64,000 nt of DNA from Longimicrobiales bacterium. GTDB taxonomy: Bacteria; Gemmatimonadota; Gemmatimonadetes; Longimicrobiales; Gaopeijiaceae. Where the stretch lies: contig OX638356.1 in NCBI GenBank assembly GCA_951813395.1, positions 2,430,501 through 2,494,500 of the forward strand, written 5' to 3'. This document shows, piece after piece, positions 1-8,568 of this stretch (positions within the stretch are counted from its first letter, which is position 1; the number at the start of each line of letters is the position of its first letter). Under the pieces are notes generated by a model. That model made no database searches and had not been told where the DNA came from. It saw only the letters and a list, made by a program, of their open reading frames with translations. The translations under genes and the position numbers were made by a program.

Positions 1-1
1 T

Positions 2-1849
2 CAACTGAGGGGGTCGAGTGTGCTGCCGATGCTCGACACGATCGAACGGGAGCACTTCATCCTCCCCCGGGAAGCGGCCGACCTGCGCGATGCGTACCGG
101 ACGCTGCGGCGAATCGAGCACCGTGTCCAGATGGTGAACGACCAGCCGACCCGCGCGCTGCCCGCGTCGAGAAGCGGTCTCGACAACGTGGCCTGCCTGG
201 CAGGATTCGAGTCTGGGGACGAGCTGACCATGGTCGCGCAACGAGCGATGGAGCGCGTCCACCAGCTTTTCCGGACCCGCTTCACGGCACCCGAGAAGAA
301 GCGGGACCTCGCGGAGCTGATCCTCGACGGCCCGGTCGGCGGCTCCGAGTCGGAACCGTTGTTGAAAAAGGAGGGATTCCGGAAGCCCGGGGACGCCGTG
401 GAGATCTTCAAGGGCTGGGCCGAAGGAGGGCACCCGTCCACCTCGTCCACGCGCGCGCGCGCTGCGGTCAGAGCGGTGCTGCCGGAACTGGTTGCCGCTC
501 TGGGGCGCACGCCGGAACCCGACCGGACGCTGGCCCGAGTCGACCGCTTCTTCCATGCCCTGCCGGCCGACATCTCGTTTTTTCCAATGGTCAAGGCAAA
601 CACCTGGCTGCTCAATCTGGTAGCGGTGGTGATGGGCAGCGCACCACGGCTGGCGGAATCGCTTCGTCTCAACCCGCGTATCCTCGAGGCCGTCCTGGAT
701 CCCGCCTTCTTTCTCCCGCTGCCCGGCAAGGAAGCGTTGGCCGGGGCGCTTGCAGAGAGACTGGATGGGGTGGACGACTTTCGAGAGCGCGTCGCCGTAT
801 TGGAGACGTGGACCCGCGAACACCGGTTCCAGGTCGGGATCCAGACGCTCCAGAACCTGGTCACGGCCGAAGACGCGCTGCGATGCCATTCCGATTTGGC
901 GGACATCGCGACGGCCACGATTCTGCAGATGGCGATTGCGGAGACCGAGAAACGCTTCGGAGCAGTCGCCGCAGGCCGCTGTGCGGTTCTCGCCCTGGGT
1001 GACCTGGGCGCCAGCGAACTCACGCGGGATTCGGAACTCGACCTCGTACTGGTCGCGGACTACCCGTCGTCCGGCTACGTCGGCGATGCCGTCGACGCAC
1101 GCGGTCATGTCGACTGGGCCCGATTCTACGACCGGGCGGCCAACCGCCTCTTCTCCACCCTGGAACGCCACGCCGAGCGCGGTTCGCTCTACCGGATCCG
1201 GGAGCGAAGCCGCGGCGACGTCCCCGGCGCATCGCCGATGATCACGCTCTCCGGGCTCAAGGCGCGACTCTCCGGCACCACGAGTACGCGTGACCTGATG
1301 GCGCTCGTGGGGGCACGCGTGATCTGTGGAGACGAACAGGTTCGGGAGGCCGTAGAGCAGAGCATCGGTGGTGTCTTCTCCCGGCGCGCGGACCCCGCGC
1401 GGCTCGCCGCGGACGCCTCCGAGATACGCAGGATGCATGCGAAGGAGTCTCCGGACGATCCATTCGGCCTTCTTCGCGCCGCCGGTGGACTGCTGGACCT
1501 GCGGTTGCTTGCCCAGTATCTTGTCGTGCGGCATGTTCACCAACTTCCAGGAACCATCCCCGGAGAGACCCTCAACTGTTTCGAAACCCTGGCCGCCGCC
1601 GACGTGATCAGTGCGGACGAGTTGCGGGCGCTGTCAGGTGCCACGCGCATGCAACGCGCGATCGGAGACATGTTGAGGCTGGCTTCCGAAGGAGGCATCA
1701 CGATTCATGACGCCCCAGGCGTGCTGCGCGAGAAGCTGGCGGTCGCGCTCCAGTATGACAGCCCCGAGGCCATGGAAGAGGGCTATGGTAGTGCGCGCGA
1801 GCGGGTTCTCGGTATCTTTCAGAATCGTGTTGAATTGAAGTCCGGATGA
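2..1849 (+). CDS. glnE: Glutamine synthetase adenylyltransferase/adenylyl-removase, 5' end outside window
   Basis: The bifunctional enzyme adenylylates and deadenylylates glutamine synthetase in response to nitrogen status. The frame is open from the window edge, so about 300 N-terminal residues (most of the adenylyl-removase domain) are missing. Visible parts are the end of the first domain (AYRTLRRIEHRVQM), the connecting block LARVDRFFHALPAD, and the second nucleotidyltransferase domain with GDLGASELTRDSELDL. In that motif the usual SDLDL is SELDL (GAA at 1034-1036), so the first metal-binding Asp position of the adenylyltransferase site is Glu. The C-terminal GlnD_UR_UTase-like helical part is intact. 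The nearby ammonium transporter gene fits a nitrogen-control context. The family assignment is firm; the effect of the Glu is unknown. Confidence 0.93.
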   Translation, partial: QLRGSSVLPMLDTIEREHFILPREAADLRDAYRTLRRIEHRVQMVNDQPTRALPASRSGLDNVACLAGFESGDELTMVAQRAMERVHQLFRTRFTAPEKKRDLAELILDGPVGGSESEPLLKKEGFRKPGDAVEIFKGWAEGGHPSTSSTRARAAVRAVLPELVAALGRTPEPDRTLARVDRFFHALPADISFFPMVKANTWLLNLVAVVMGSAPRLAESLRLNPRILEAVLDPAFFLPLPGKEALAGALAERLDGVDDFRERVAVLETWTREHRFQVGIQTLQNLVTAEDALRCHSDLADIATATILQMAIAETEKRFGAVAAGRCAVLALGDLGASELTRDSELDLVLVADYPSSGYVGDAVDARGHVDWARFYDRAANRLFSTLERHAERGSLYRIRERSRGDVPGASPMITLSGLKARLSGTTSTRDLMALVGARVICGDEQVREAVEQSIGGVFSRRADPARLAADASEIRRMHAKESPDDPFGLLRAAGGLLDLRLLAQYLVVRHVHQLPGTIPGETLNCFETLAAADVISADELRALSGATRMQRAIGDMLRLASEGGITIHDAPGVLREKLAVALQYDSPEAMEEGYGSARERVLGIFQNRVELKSG

Positions 1850-1875
1850 CGCATCTCTCGTGGAGGGACCGTTAA

Positions 1876-2295
1876 GTGGACGTCAAGCTCGAGATGGAAG
1901 TGGGGCTCGGCCAGGATGAGCCGCGGCGCGCGGTGGAGCGTTTCGAGCGCTTTGCCAACGCCCACGAATTGCCAATGGGGCTGGTCTTCAAGTTCCAGCT
2001 TGCCCTTGACGAGCTTCTGACCAATGTGGTTTCGTATGCGTTCGACGAAAGTGAGTCCGATCCCGTGATCACCGTGGGCCTGCGCCTTACGGATGCGCAG
2101 CTGGAGGCGGTATTGCAGGACAACGGACGGCCCTTCAATCCGTTGCTTGACGCACCGGAACCCGATCTGGAACTTTCCGCCGCAGATCGCCGCGTGGGCG
2201 GCCTCGGCATCCACCTCACCAAGGCGTTCGTCCATGGACTCAGGTACGAGCGAGTGGACGGATGGAATCGCCTGAACCTCGTGCAGCCCTTGTAG
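1876..2295 (+). CDS. RsbW/SpoIIAB-like serine kinase (anti-sigma type ATPase)
   Basis: A 139-residue stand-alone GHKL ATPase of the HATPase_c_2 type, as in RsbW, SpoIIAB and BtrW. Visible boxes are the N box ALDELLTNVVSYAF (about 43-56), the G1 box DNGRPFNP (about 90-97) and the glycine lid GGLGIHLTKA (about 116-125). The start is GTG at 1876, preceded by GGAGGG at 1862-1867. The next gene, 19 bp downstream, is a STAS-domain antagonist, so the two probably form a partner-switching pair in which this kinase phosphorylates the STAS serine. No sigma factor or PP2C phosphatase is adjacent, so the regulated target is unknown. It may regulate a sigma factor or another process. Confidence 0.85.
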   Translation: MDVKLEMEVGLGQDEPRRAVERFERFANAHELPMGLVFKFQLALDELLTNVVSYAFDESESDPVITVGLRLTDAQLEAVLQDNGRPFNPLLDAPEPDLELSAADRRVGGLGIHLTKAFVHGLRYERVDGWNRLNLVQPL

Positions 2296-2314
2296 GCGCC
2301 GGGAGGAACCAAAC

Positions 2315-2653
2315 ATGAATGTGGAGACCAGCTATTCCGGAAGCACCGCCGTCGCCGTGGTGGACGGACGAGTCGATTCCGCGAATGCCAAGGACTTCGA
2401 CGAGGAGTTGAGTGCGATTATCGACCGCGGGGTGAGCAGCCTGGTGGTCGATTGCGGTGGGCTCAACTACATCAGCAGCGCCGGACTGCGCGTCCTGCTG
2501 ATCGCGATCAGGAAAACCAACGAAGCCGGCGGAGGTCTGGCCCTGTGCGCCGTGCCGGACCACATCCGGGAAGTCCTCGAGGTCAGCGGCTTCGTACGGC
2601 TCACCAAGGTCTTCGCTACGGCCGACGAGGCGCGCGCGAGCTTCGCCGGGTAG
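2315..2653 (+). CDS. STAS-domain anti-anti-sigma factor (RsbV/SpoIIAA-like)
   Basis: A 112-residue single STAS domain. The diagnostic segment is GGLNYISSAGLRVLL (about 49-63), whose SSAG serine is the phosphorylation site in SpoIIAA/RsbV. The ATG at 2315 follows GGGAGGAACC, a good ribosome binding site. Spacing of 19 bp from the RsbW-like kinase suggests one transcript and a kinase/antagonist pair. A strong hairpin lies 6 bp after the stop codon, so the pair probably ends here rather than continuing into the amt gene. Confidence 0.88.
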   Translation: MNVETSYSGSTAVAVVDGRVDSANAKDFDEELSAIIDRGVSSLVVDCGGLNYISSAGLRVLLIAIRKTNEAGGGLALCAVPDHIREVLEVSGFVRLTKVFATADEARASFAG

Positions 2654-2658
2654 CGATC

Positions 2659-2679
2659 CGGCCCTGCCCTTCAGGGCCG
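2659..2679 (+). terminator. Hairpin after the STAS gene
   Basis: A perfect 8-bp inverted repeat, CGGCCCTG (2659-2666) and CAGGGCCG (2672-2679), with a 5-nt loop. It begins 6 bp after the STAS stop codon. No T-run follows, so the terminator call rests on the stem strength and position only. Confidence 0.5.
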
Positions 2680-3019
2680 CACCATCCCCGTGAGTTGTGG
2701 TTCGCGTCGGTCGCCGGTACGGGGTCGGCGTCGGATTGCGACGGGTTCGTTGAGCGCCTCGCGGAAGCGTGTGTCCCGCCGGAGTGCCAGGGCCGTGGGG
2801 GACCGGCCGATGGCCATTCACGAGCTTCCAGCCTCGGGCTGTTCCCTAGGACAGAACCGGAACACGAATACGTCAGGACCGGCCAACTCCACCGGGCGCC
2901 AGGGCCCGCGCCAGCCCCTTGCGCCACCGTGCTGCACCGATACTTTGACCGCCCACTCCTGTATGATTGATCAGCGCATTCGAGGACGCCACCGCTTTCT
3001 CCCGACGAATGGACACACG
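2680..3019. other. Non-coding gap before amt
   Basis: About 340 bp between the STAS hairpin and the ammonium transporter. Open frames here are arginine- and serine-rich with no recognisable family and look like chance frames in GC-rich DNA. A TATGAT hexamer at 2962-2967 could be a -10 element for amt, but there is no matching -35 at a normal distance. I see no sigma-54 element or other convincing regulatory site. Confidence 0.4.
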
Positions 3020-4438
3020 ATGACCCGCCGCGCGTTCATGCCGAGGATGCTCGGCCAACCGTCCAGAGTTGGCGGCTTCGCCGTGACCTTTGGAATCCTC
3101 CTGCTTGCCGGACTGGCGGCACCGGCCGTCGCCACGGCGCAGGAGGCGGCGGTCCAGGACACCGCCTTCGTCCTCAACACCTTCTCGTTCCTCATCTGGG
3201 GGGCATTGGTGATGTGGATGTGCGCCGGCTTCACCATGCTGGAATCCGGATCCGTACGGTCCAAGAACGCATCGGTGATCTGCCTGAAGAACATCGGGCT
3301 CTACTCGATCGCCGGGCTCACGTACTACATCATCGGCTATGGCCTGATGTACACCGACGTGGGCAGCTTCATCGGCTCGCTGGACTGGTTCTACGGACCG
3401 TCCGCGGATGAAGTCGCGCTCCTCGGAGGCGACGAGAGCGCGGCCGCGGCGGTGGTCGAAAACGGCTACGCCGTGACGTCGGACTGGTTCTTCCAGATGG
3501 TCTTCGTGGCGACAACCGCATCCATCGTCTCGGGAGCACTGGCCGAGCGGGTCAACCTGTGGGCGTTCTTCGCGTTCACCGCGGTACTTACCGCCTTCAT
3601 CTACCCGGTCGTCGGGGCGTGGACCTGGGGCGGCGGCTGGCTCGGTTCGATGGGCTTCACGGATTTCGCCGGGTCGACCATCGTGCACTCGACGGGAGGC
3701 TGGGCCGCTCTGGCCGGGGCCATCGTCGTCGGTCCGCGCTGGGGCAAGTTCCGTAAGGACGGTTCCGTCAAGGTCACGGCTCCCTCCAACATCCCCGCGG
3801 TCACGCTTGGCGTCTTCATCCTGTGGCTGGGATGGTTCGGCTTCAACGGCGGCTCCCAGCTGGCGCTCGGCAGCGCCGCCGACGCGGTGGCCATGAGCAA
3901 CGTGCTCGTCAACACCAACCTCGCGGCGGCGGCGGGAGTGGTTACCGCGATTTTTGTGTCGAAGCCGATCCTGGGGCGCACCGATCTGTTCGCCGCGCTC
4001 AACGGCGCGATCGCCGGTCTGGTGGCGATCACGGCCGGCCCCAACCTCGACGATCCCCGCTGGGCGATCGTCATCGGCGCAGTCGGCGCCCTGCTCTGTA
4101 CCGCGGGTCTGAAGCTGCTGGAACAGAGGAGGATCGACGACGTGGTCGGCGCGGTCCCCGCGCACCTGTTTGCCGGTATCTGGGGCACGCTGGCCACGGC
4201 GATAGCGGCCGGCGGCGACATCATGACCCAGCTGATCGGCGTGGTCGCCGTCGGCGCCTTCGTGTTCACGTTCTCGTTTGCGCTGTGGTCGCTGCTCGAG
4301 AAGACCATCGGCGTCCGCGTCTCTCGCAGCGTGGAGGAGATCGGACAGGATGCGGCCGAACTCGGGATCGATGCATACCCCGAATTTGCGCTGATGGTGG
4401 ACCCCGATGACGGCGGCGACTTCAGGGACCCCGACTGA
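3020..4438 (+). CDS. amt: Ammonium transporter (Amt/MEP/Rh family)
   Basis: An inner-membrane channel for ammonium uptake, 472 residues from the ATG at 3020. The N-terminus is signal-peptide-like with a hydrophobic stretch (about 19-38) ending in AVATAQEA, as in proteobacterial AmtB precursors. Family signatures are AGFTMLESGSVRSKN, the His-containing GSTIVHSTGGWAALAGA, LGWFGFNGGS, and the late helix region with VPAHLFAGIWGT. Roughly eleven further membrane segments are visible. The frame is open upstream to 2690, but that part does not look like protein, so 3020 is preferred (ATG at 2963 is an alternative). No glnK/glnB gene is adjacent, although glnE lies about 1.2 kb upstream. Confidence 0.93.
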   Translation: MTRRAFMPRMLGQPSRVGGFAVTFGILLLAGLAAPAVATAQEAAVQDTAFVLNTFSFLIWGALVMWMCAGFTMLESGSVRSKNASVICLKNIGLYSIAGLTYYIIGYGLMYTDVGSFIGSLDWFYGPSADEVALLGGDESAAAAVVENGYAVTSDWFFQMVFVATTASIVSGALAERVNLWAFFAFTAVLTAFIYPVVGAWTWGGGWLGSMGFTDFAGSTIVHSTGGWAALAGAIVVGPRWGKFRKDGSVKVTAPSNIPAVTLGVFILWLGWFGFNGGSQLALGSAADAVAMSNVLVNTNLAAAAGVVTAIFVSKPILGRTDLFAALNGAIAGLVAITAGPNLDDPRWAIVIGAVGALLCTAGLKLLEQRRIDDVVGAVPAHLFAGIWGTLATAIAAGGDIMTQLIGVVAVGAFVFTFSFALWSLLEKTIGVRVSRSVEEIGQDAAELGIDAYPEFALMVDPDDGGDFRDPD

Positions 4439-5948
4439 TCCGGCGATGAGGAGTCGCGGTTTCCAGTCCGACGACGGCGGTGCAGGCTCTGACGGCACCG
4501 TCGTCGCCGGCACGGGCGCGTTTGCGGACTACGCGCTGGACCCGCGCTTCTACGATGAGCTGTTTGGTGGCGACGGTCGGCCCCGCGATGCCTGTGGACG
4601 CCTGAGCGAGGCACTGGACCGGTTTCCCGCGGAAGAGCTGGTCAAGCTGCAGGAAGGCGTCTACCGCCGTTTCCTCCATGAGGGGATCACGTTCACCGTG
4701 CTGGGGGCGGACGAGGTCTCGGAGCATATCATCCCGATCGATTGCGTGCCGCGTCTGATCGCGGCTGCGGAGTGGGACCACATCGAATCCGGCCTGAAAC
4801 AGCGCCTGATGGCCATCAACCTCTTCCTCCGCGACATCTACAACGAGGGCAGATCGCTGCGCGACGGGGTGGTTCCTCCCGACCTGGTGCTGGGATGCCC
4901 GCAATACCGCGTCGAGATGCGGGGCGTCAACGTGCCTCACGATGTCTACGTTGCCGTCGGCGGAACCGATGTGGTGCGCACGGATGCCGGATTCGCGGTG
5001 TTGGAGGACAACGTGCGCGTGCCCTCCGGCGTGTCCTACATGCTCGCCTGCCGTGCGGCCACCAAGCGCTCGGTCCCCGGCCTCTATCGAGAGCACGGTG
5101 TTCGCGAGGTCGAAGGATATCCCCGGCGCCTGTATTCCACGCTCGCGTCGCTGAGTTCGTCAACCGCCCGGCCGCGCGTGGCCATTCTTACCCCGGGCCG
5201 CTACAACTCCGCGTACTACGAGCACGCCTTCCTCGCCGGTGAAATGGGGATCGATCTCGTGGAAGGACGTGATCTGGTTGTCCACAACGCCACTCTGTAC
5301 GCGCGGATGGCGTCGGGCCTGCGTCGCATCGACGTCCTGTACCGGCGCATCGACGACGACTTCGTCGATCCCGTCACGTTCCGCCGGGACTCGGTCCTCG
5401 GCGCTCCCGGGCTTTTTTACGCGTACCGCGCGGGGAACGTCGTGCTGGCAAACGCCCCCGGGACGGGAGTCGCCGACGACAAGGCCGTGTACGCCTATCT
5501 CCCGCGGATTATCCGCTACTTCCTCAATGAAGAGCCCATTCTGGCGAATGTGGACACCTACCTGTGCCGCGAACCCGAGGGCCTTGCATTCACGCTCGAC
5601 AATCTTCGGGACCTCGTGGTAAAGGAGGTCGGCGGATCCGGGGGCTACGGCATGCTGGTCGGCCCCCATTCCACTGCACGCGAACGGGAGGAGTTCGCAA
5701 CCAGACTCAGGGACAACCCCACGAACTATATCTCGCAGCCGGTCCTGCCGCTTTCGAGGGCGGGCTGCTTTGTGGACGGCGCGCTGCAGCCTCGCCATGT
5801 GGACCTCCGGCCCTTCACCCTGCATGGCGCGGATGGACAGAATGTGGTCCCGGGCGGCCTGTGCCGCGTAGCGTTGCGCAAGGGAAGCCTTGTGGTGAAT
5901 TCGAGCCAGGGCGGCGGCTGCAAGGACCTCTGGGTTCTGCGGTCCTGA
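4407..5948 (+). CDS. Circularly permuted ATP-grasp protein (DUF404/DUF407)
   Basis: A 513-residue protein of the circularly permuted ATP-grasp type 2 family. The N-terminal part has the DUF404 region (YRRFLHEGITFTVLG, about 85-100), followed by DUF407 elements including VLEDNVRVPSGVSY (about 195-208) and the glycine-rich nucleotide loop KEVGGSGGYGMLVGP (about 404-418). Family members are thought to act in ATP-dependent ligation, possibly peptide or amino acid linked, but no substrate is established. The start at 4407 overlaps the end of amt by 32 bp; ATG 4446 would remove the overlap. It is followed at 27 bp by an alpha-E protein and then a transglutaminase, the usual three-gene neighbourhood. 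Confidence 0.9.
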   Translation: MTAATSGTPTDPAMRSRGFQSDDGGAGSDGTVVAGTGAFADYALDPRFYDELFGGDGRPRDACGRLSEALDRFPAEELVKLQEGVYRRFLHEGITFTVLGADEVSEHIIPIDCVPRLIAAAEWDHIESGLKQRLMAINLFLRDIYNEGRSLRDGVVPPDLVLGCPQYRVEMRGVNVPHDVYVAVGGTDVVRTDAGFAVLEDNVRVPSGVSYMLACRAATKRSVPGLYREHGVREVEGYPRRLYSTLASLSSSTARPRVAILTPGRYNSAYYEHAFLAGEMGIDLVEGRDLVVHNATLYARMASGLRRIDVLYRRIDDDFVDPVTFRRDSVLGAPGLFYAYRAGNVVLANAPGTGVADDKAVYAYLPRIIRYFLNEEPILANVDTYLCREPEGLAFTLDNLRDLVVKEVGGSGGYGMLVGPHSTAREREEFATRLRDNPTNYISQPVLPLSRAGCFVDGALQPRHVDLRPFTLHGADGQNVVPGGLCRVALRKGSLVVNSSQGGGCKDLWVLRS

Positions 5949-5975
5949 CGGCGAGCGAGAAACGGGAGTCGGCTG

Positions 5976-6977
5976 ATGCTGGCAAGGGTCGCGGCGGACT
6001 TGTACTGGATGGGCCGCTATATCGAGCGGACCGAGCACACGGCACGTCTGCTGAAATACCAGTTGGCCGGCCTTGTCGATTCCCCGGCCGACGAACTGGC
6101 GCTCGGGTGGCAGGTCATCTACCGCGCGCTGGGGCAGTCATCTCCGATGACGCCCGCCGACGTCGACGAGGCCGAAGCGTTCATGATGGCCGACGCGTAC
6201 ACGCTGGCCGGCAGTCTCGTTGAGGACCACACCAACCCGGACTCGATGGTCACCTGCTGGGCCATGGCGCGCGAGAACGCCACGCAATTGCGACCGCAGC
6301 TTCCGCTGGAGGTTTGGACCACACTCAATCGGGGGTTTCTGTGGATCCGGGACTGCGACTTCCCGGAAGCGTGGAAGGAGGGCCCGGCCGCACTCGTCTC
6401 CGAGGGCATCGACCGGCTCCGACTCCTGGCCGGGGTTGTCGAAGCGACGATGTCGAGGGACAACACCTGGCGCTTCCTGCAGCTCGGCCGATTCGTGGAG
6501 CGTTTCCAGCACCAGGCCAACCTGCTGTGCACGTGGGACCAACTGGGTGCCCCCGCCGGCGCGGACCCCTCCCTTTCGTGGAGCGATCTGCTTCGCGTAT
6601 GCGTTGCGTTCGAGCTGTACTGCCGCCGGCACGGCATGACTGCTGAGCGCGATACCGTGCTCGAGTTCCTCATTCGCGACCCCGAGGTGCCGCGCTCTCT
6701 CCGCTTCGCCCTGCAACGGATCGAACAGATGCTCGTCGGCATCGACCCGCTCGGAAGCAGGCACCCCATCGCTCCCCCGAGAAGGGTGGCCCTCCGCCTG
6801 ACCGCCACGCTCGAGGCCACGGCCGAAATCGTTCCGAGTGAAGAACGGACGGAGCCGGCACGCAACAGGTTCACCCAGCACCTCTTCGGGCAACTCGCCG
6901 GCGATGGCAGGAGGCTGCATGATCTCCTCATGGCCGAATACGTCGACTATGCCGTCTCGGAGGGGCTGCCGTCGTGA
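5976..6977 (+). CDS. Alpha-E domain protein (DUF403)
   Basis: A 333-residue all-helical protein of the alpha-E/DUF403 family, which almost always sits next to a circularly permuted ATP-grasp gene. The N-terminal hallmark is present: MLARVAADLYWMGRYIERTE. Repeated helices containing QLGRFVERFQHQANLL (about 167-182) resemble the N-terminal motif and suggest an internal repeat. The function is not established; it is inferred to be a partner of the ATP-grasp enzyme. The last four bases overlap the GTG start of the transglutaminase gene (GTGA), indicating translational coupling. Confidence 0.9.
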   Translation: MLARVAADLYWMGRYIERTEHTARLLKYQLAGLVDSPADELALGWQVIYRALGQSSPMTPADVDEAEAFMMADAYTLAGSLVEDHTNPDSMVTCWAMARENATQLRPQLPLEVWTTLNRGFLWIRDCDFPEAWKEGPAALVSEGIDRLRLLAGVVEATMSRDNTWRFLQLGRFVERFQHQANLLCTWDQLGAPAGADPSLSWSDLLRVCVAFELYCRRHGMTAERDTVLEFLIRDPEVPRSLRFALQRIEQMLVGIDPLGSRHPIAPPRRVALRLTATLEATAEIVPSEERTEPARNRFTQHLFGQLAGDGRRLHDLLMAEYVDYAVSEGLPS

Positions 6978-7843
6978 TTGCCAGGCACACCATAGAACAT
7001 TCAGTGGACTTCGCCTACGACGCGCCGGTCCATTCTTCGGTGATGGCGCTGTACCTGCGGCCCATCCAGGACCGGCGCCAGGTGTTGGTGGATTTCGAAA
7101 TCCAGACCGATCCGCCGGGTACGTTGTTCGATTTCGTCGGTCCGTTCGGCAACCACGGACACTTCCTCGATCGCCCGGGCGCACACGAACGGCTTGTGAT
7201 CCGGAGCCGGTCCACGGTCGAGGTAGGGCCAATCCCCCGAATTCCAGCTCGCCTCGGCTCCGGTGCGTGGAAGGAACTTGGCAATGTGATTCGGGACCCC
7301 GAGTTGTGGCTGATGCTGCAGCCGAGTCACTATGCGGGTGCCTCCGAGGTCCTGGACCGGTTCCTCGACGAACAGGGGATCAGACCGGGCGACGACCCCC
7401 TGCAGAGCGCGGTCGAACTACGCACGAGACTCCATGACATCTTCGAGTACACGCCCGGCAGCACGGCGGTCGACTCCCCGATCGACCGCATCCTCGAGAC
7501 CGGACGTGGCGTGTGTCAGGACTACGCGCACGTAATGGCGTCCATACTCCGCGGGTGGGGCGTACCCTGCCGATACGTGTCGGGCTATCTCGGTCCCGAC
7601 GCCGACTTCACGACACCCGGCGAGAGTCACGCCTGGGTGGAGTGCTGGTATCCCGGGTCGGGATGGATCGGCCTGGATCCGGCCAACGACAGCCAGAGCG
7701 ACCACCGCCACGTGCGCGTCGCGGTCGGAAGGGACTATGCGGACGTGCCCCCGACCCGCGGCGTCTACCGAGGTGCAGCCGATTCGAAGTTGACCACGAC
7801 GGTGATGGTCACCCGTCACCAGGAAACCGGCGGGACCGCGTGA
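6974..7843 (+). CDS. Transglutaminase-like cysteine protease-fold protein
   Basis: A 289-residue protein with an N-terminal bacterial transglutaminase beta domain (about 1-80) and a transglutaminase core. The catalytic triad is visible: Cys181 in GRGVCQDYAH, His219 in GESHAWVEC and Asp235 in IGLDPAND. No signal peptide is seen, so it is probably cytoplasmic. The GTG start overlaps the upstream alpha-E stop codon by 4 bp. The ATP-grasp, alpha-E and transglutaminase trio is a widespread conserved set in which this enzyme may hydrolyse or transfer an amide bond made by the ATP-grasp protein. That role is inference. Confidence 0.9.
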   Translation: MIARHTIEHSVDFAYDAPVHSSVMALYLRPIQDRRQVLVDFEIQTDPPGTLFDFVGPFGNHGHFLDRPGAHERLVIRSRSTVEVGPIPRIPARLGSGAWKELGNVIRDPELWLMLQPSHYAGASEVLDRFLDEQGIRPGDDPLQSAVELRTRLHDIFEYTPGSTAVDSPIDRILETGRGVCQDYAHVMASILRGWGVPCRYVSGYLGPDADFTTPGESHAWVECWYPGSGWIGLDPANDSQSDHRHVRVAVGRDYADVPPTRGVYRGAADSKLTTTVMVTRHQETGGTA

Positions 7844-7910
7844 GGCCCGGTCAATGAACGACCACCCCCGTGTTGCGGGACTCGCTCCAGACTGGAAAGG
7901 ACGCTGTCTC

Positions 7911-8515
7911 ATGCATTTGTCAACCGACTACCGTCGCGTCCTCGCCGTGGCCGCGCTGGGCACGCTCGCCACCCTCGCGATCATGCCGTCCCGTGCCGCC
8001 GCTCAATCCGTCTCCATCGGTGCCGATGTCGTTCTCCGCCGACGGCGCCTCCGCCAACGAGAACGACCTCTGGTTCACCTATACGGTCACGACCTCTTCG
8101 GGGGCTTCCTTCGCAGGGGCCACGGACTACTACTTCCCCGGTCCGGGCGCCGACGTCTTCAGCTACAAGAGCGCCCACACATGGGAGTTCTCATTGGCCT
8201 TTGCCGGATCCGAGGCCTTCCCGCTGTCGCTGTTCGCGGGCCTCATAAGCGATGACGACAAGCCCGTGTACCTGGAGGCGGGCCTGCCACTGCCGGCGGG
8301 CGAAGGGATGGAGCTCGGCCTGCACGCGGGAATGGTCACCGCCGCGAGCGGATTCTACGACAACGAGGGCGCGTCCGTGGTCAACCTTGGAATCACGGTC
8401 CGGCAAGGAACTGCAGATCACCGAATCCTTCGCGCTTCCGATGAGCGTGTCGTACGTCATCAATCCCGACCAGGATCGTGCGTTCCTGGTATTCGGGATC
8501 AGCCTGGCGCCGTAG
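7911..8515 (+). pseudogene. Broken TorF-like outer-membrane porin gene
   Basis: The ATG at 7911 has GGAAAGGA upstream and gives a clean signal peptide (LAVAALGTLATLAIMPSRAAAQ) followed by SVSIGADV, the usual mature start of TorF-family putative porins. The frame then changes near 8025 to one reading FSADGASANENDLWFTYT and later FPLSLFAGLI, and changes again near 8400 to KELQITESFALPMSVSYVIN, ending IFGISLAP-like (VFGISLAP). Together the three segments read as one beta-barrel protein, but the region that normally follows SIGADV (RYVWRG and about 20 more residues) is missing. So there is a deletion with frame change plus a second frameshift. A dead gene is likelier than two sequencing errors plus a deletion. 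Confidence 0.7.
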
Positions 8516-8568
8516 GCGGACCGGTCGTCCGGGCGTGGCTTTCCCTCATCGGTCCCCGTTGAGAGCTG

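Noticed and set aside
2873-4513. A minus-strand open frame of 546 codons opposite amt
   Set aside because: Shadow of the ammonium transporter with a charged, low-complexity composition.
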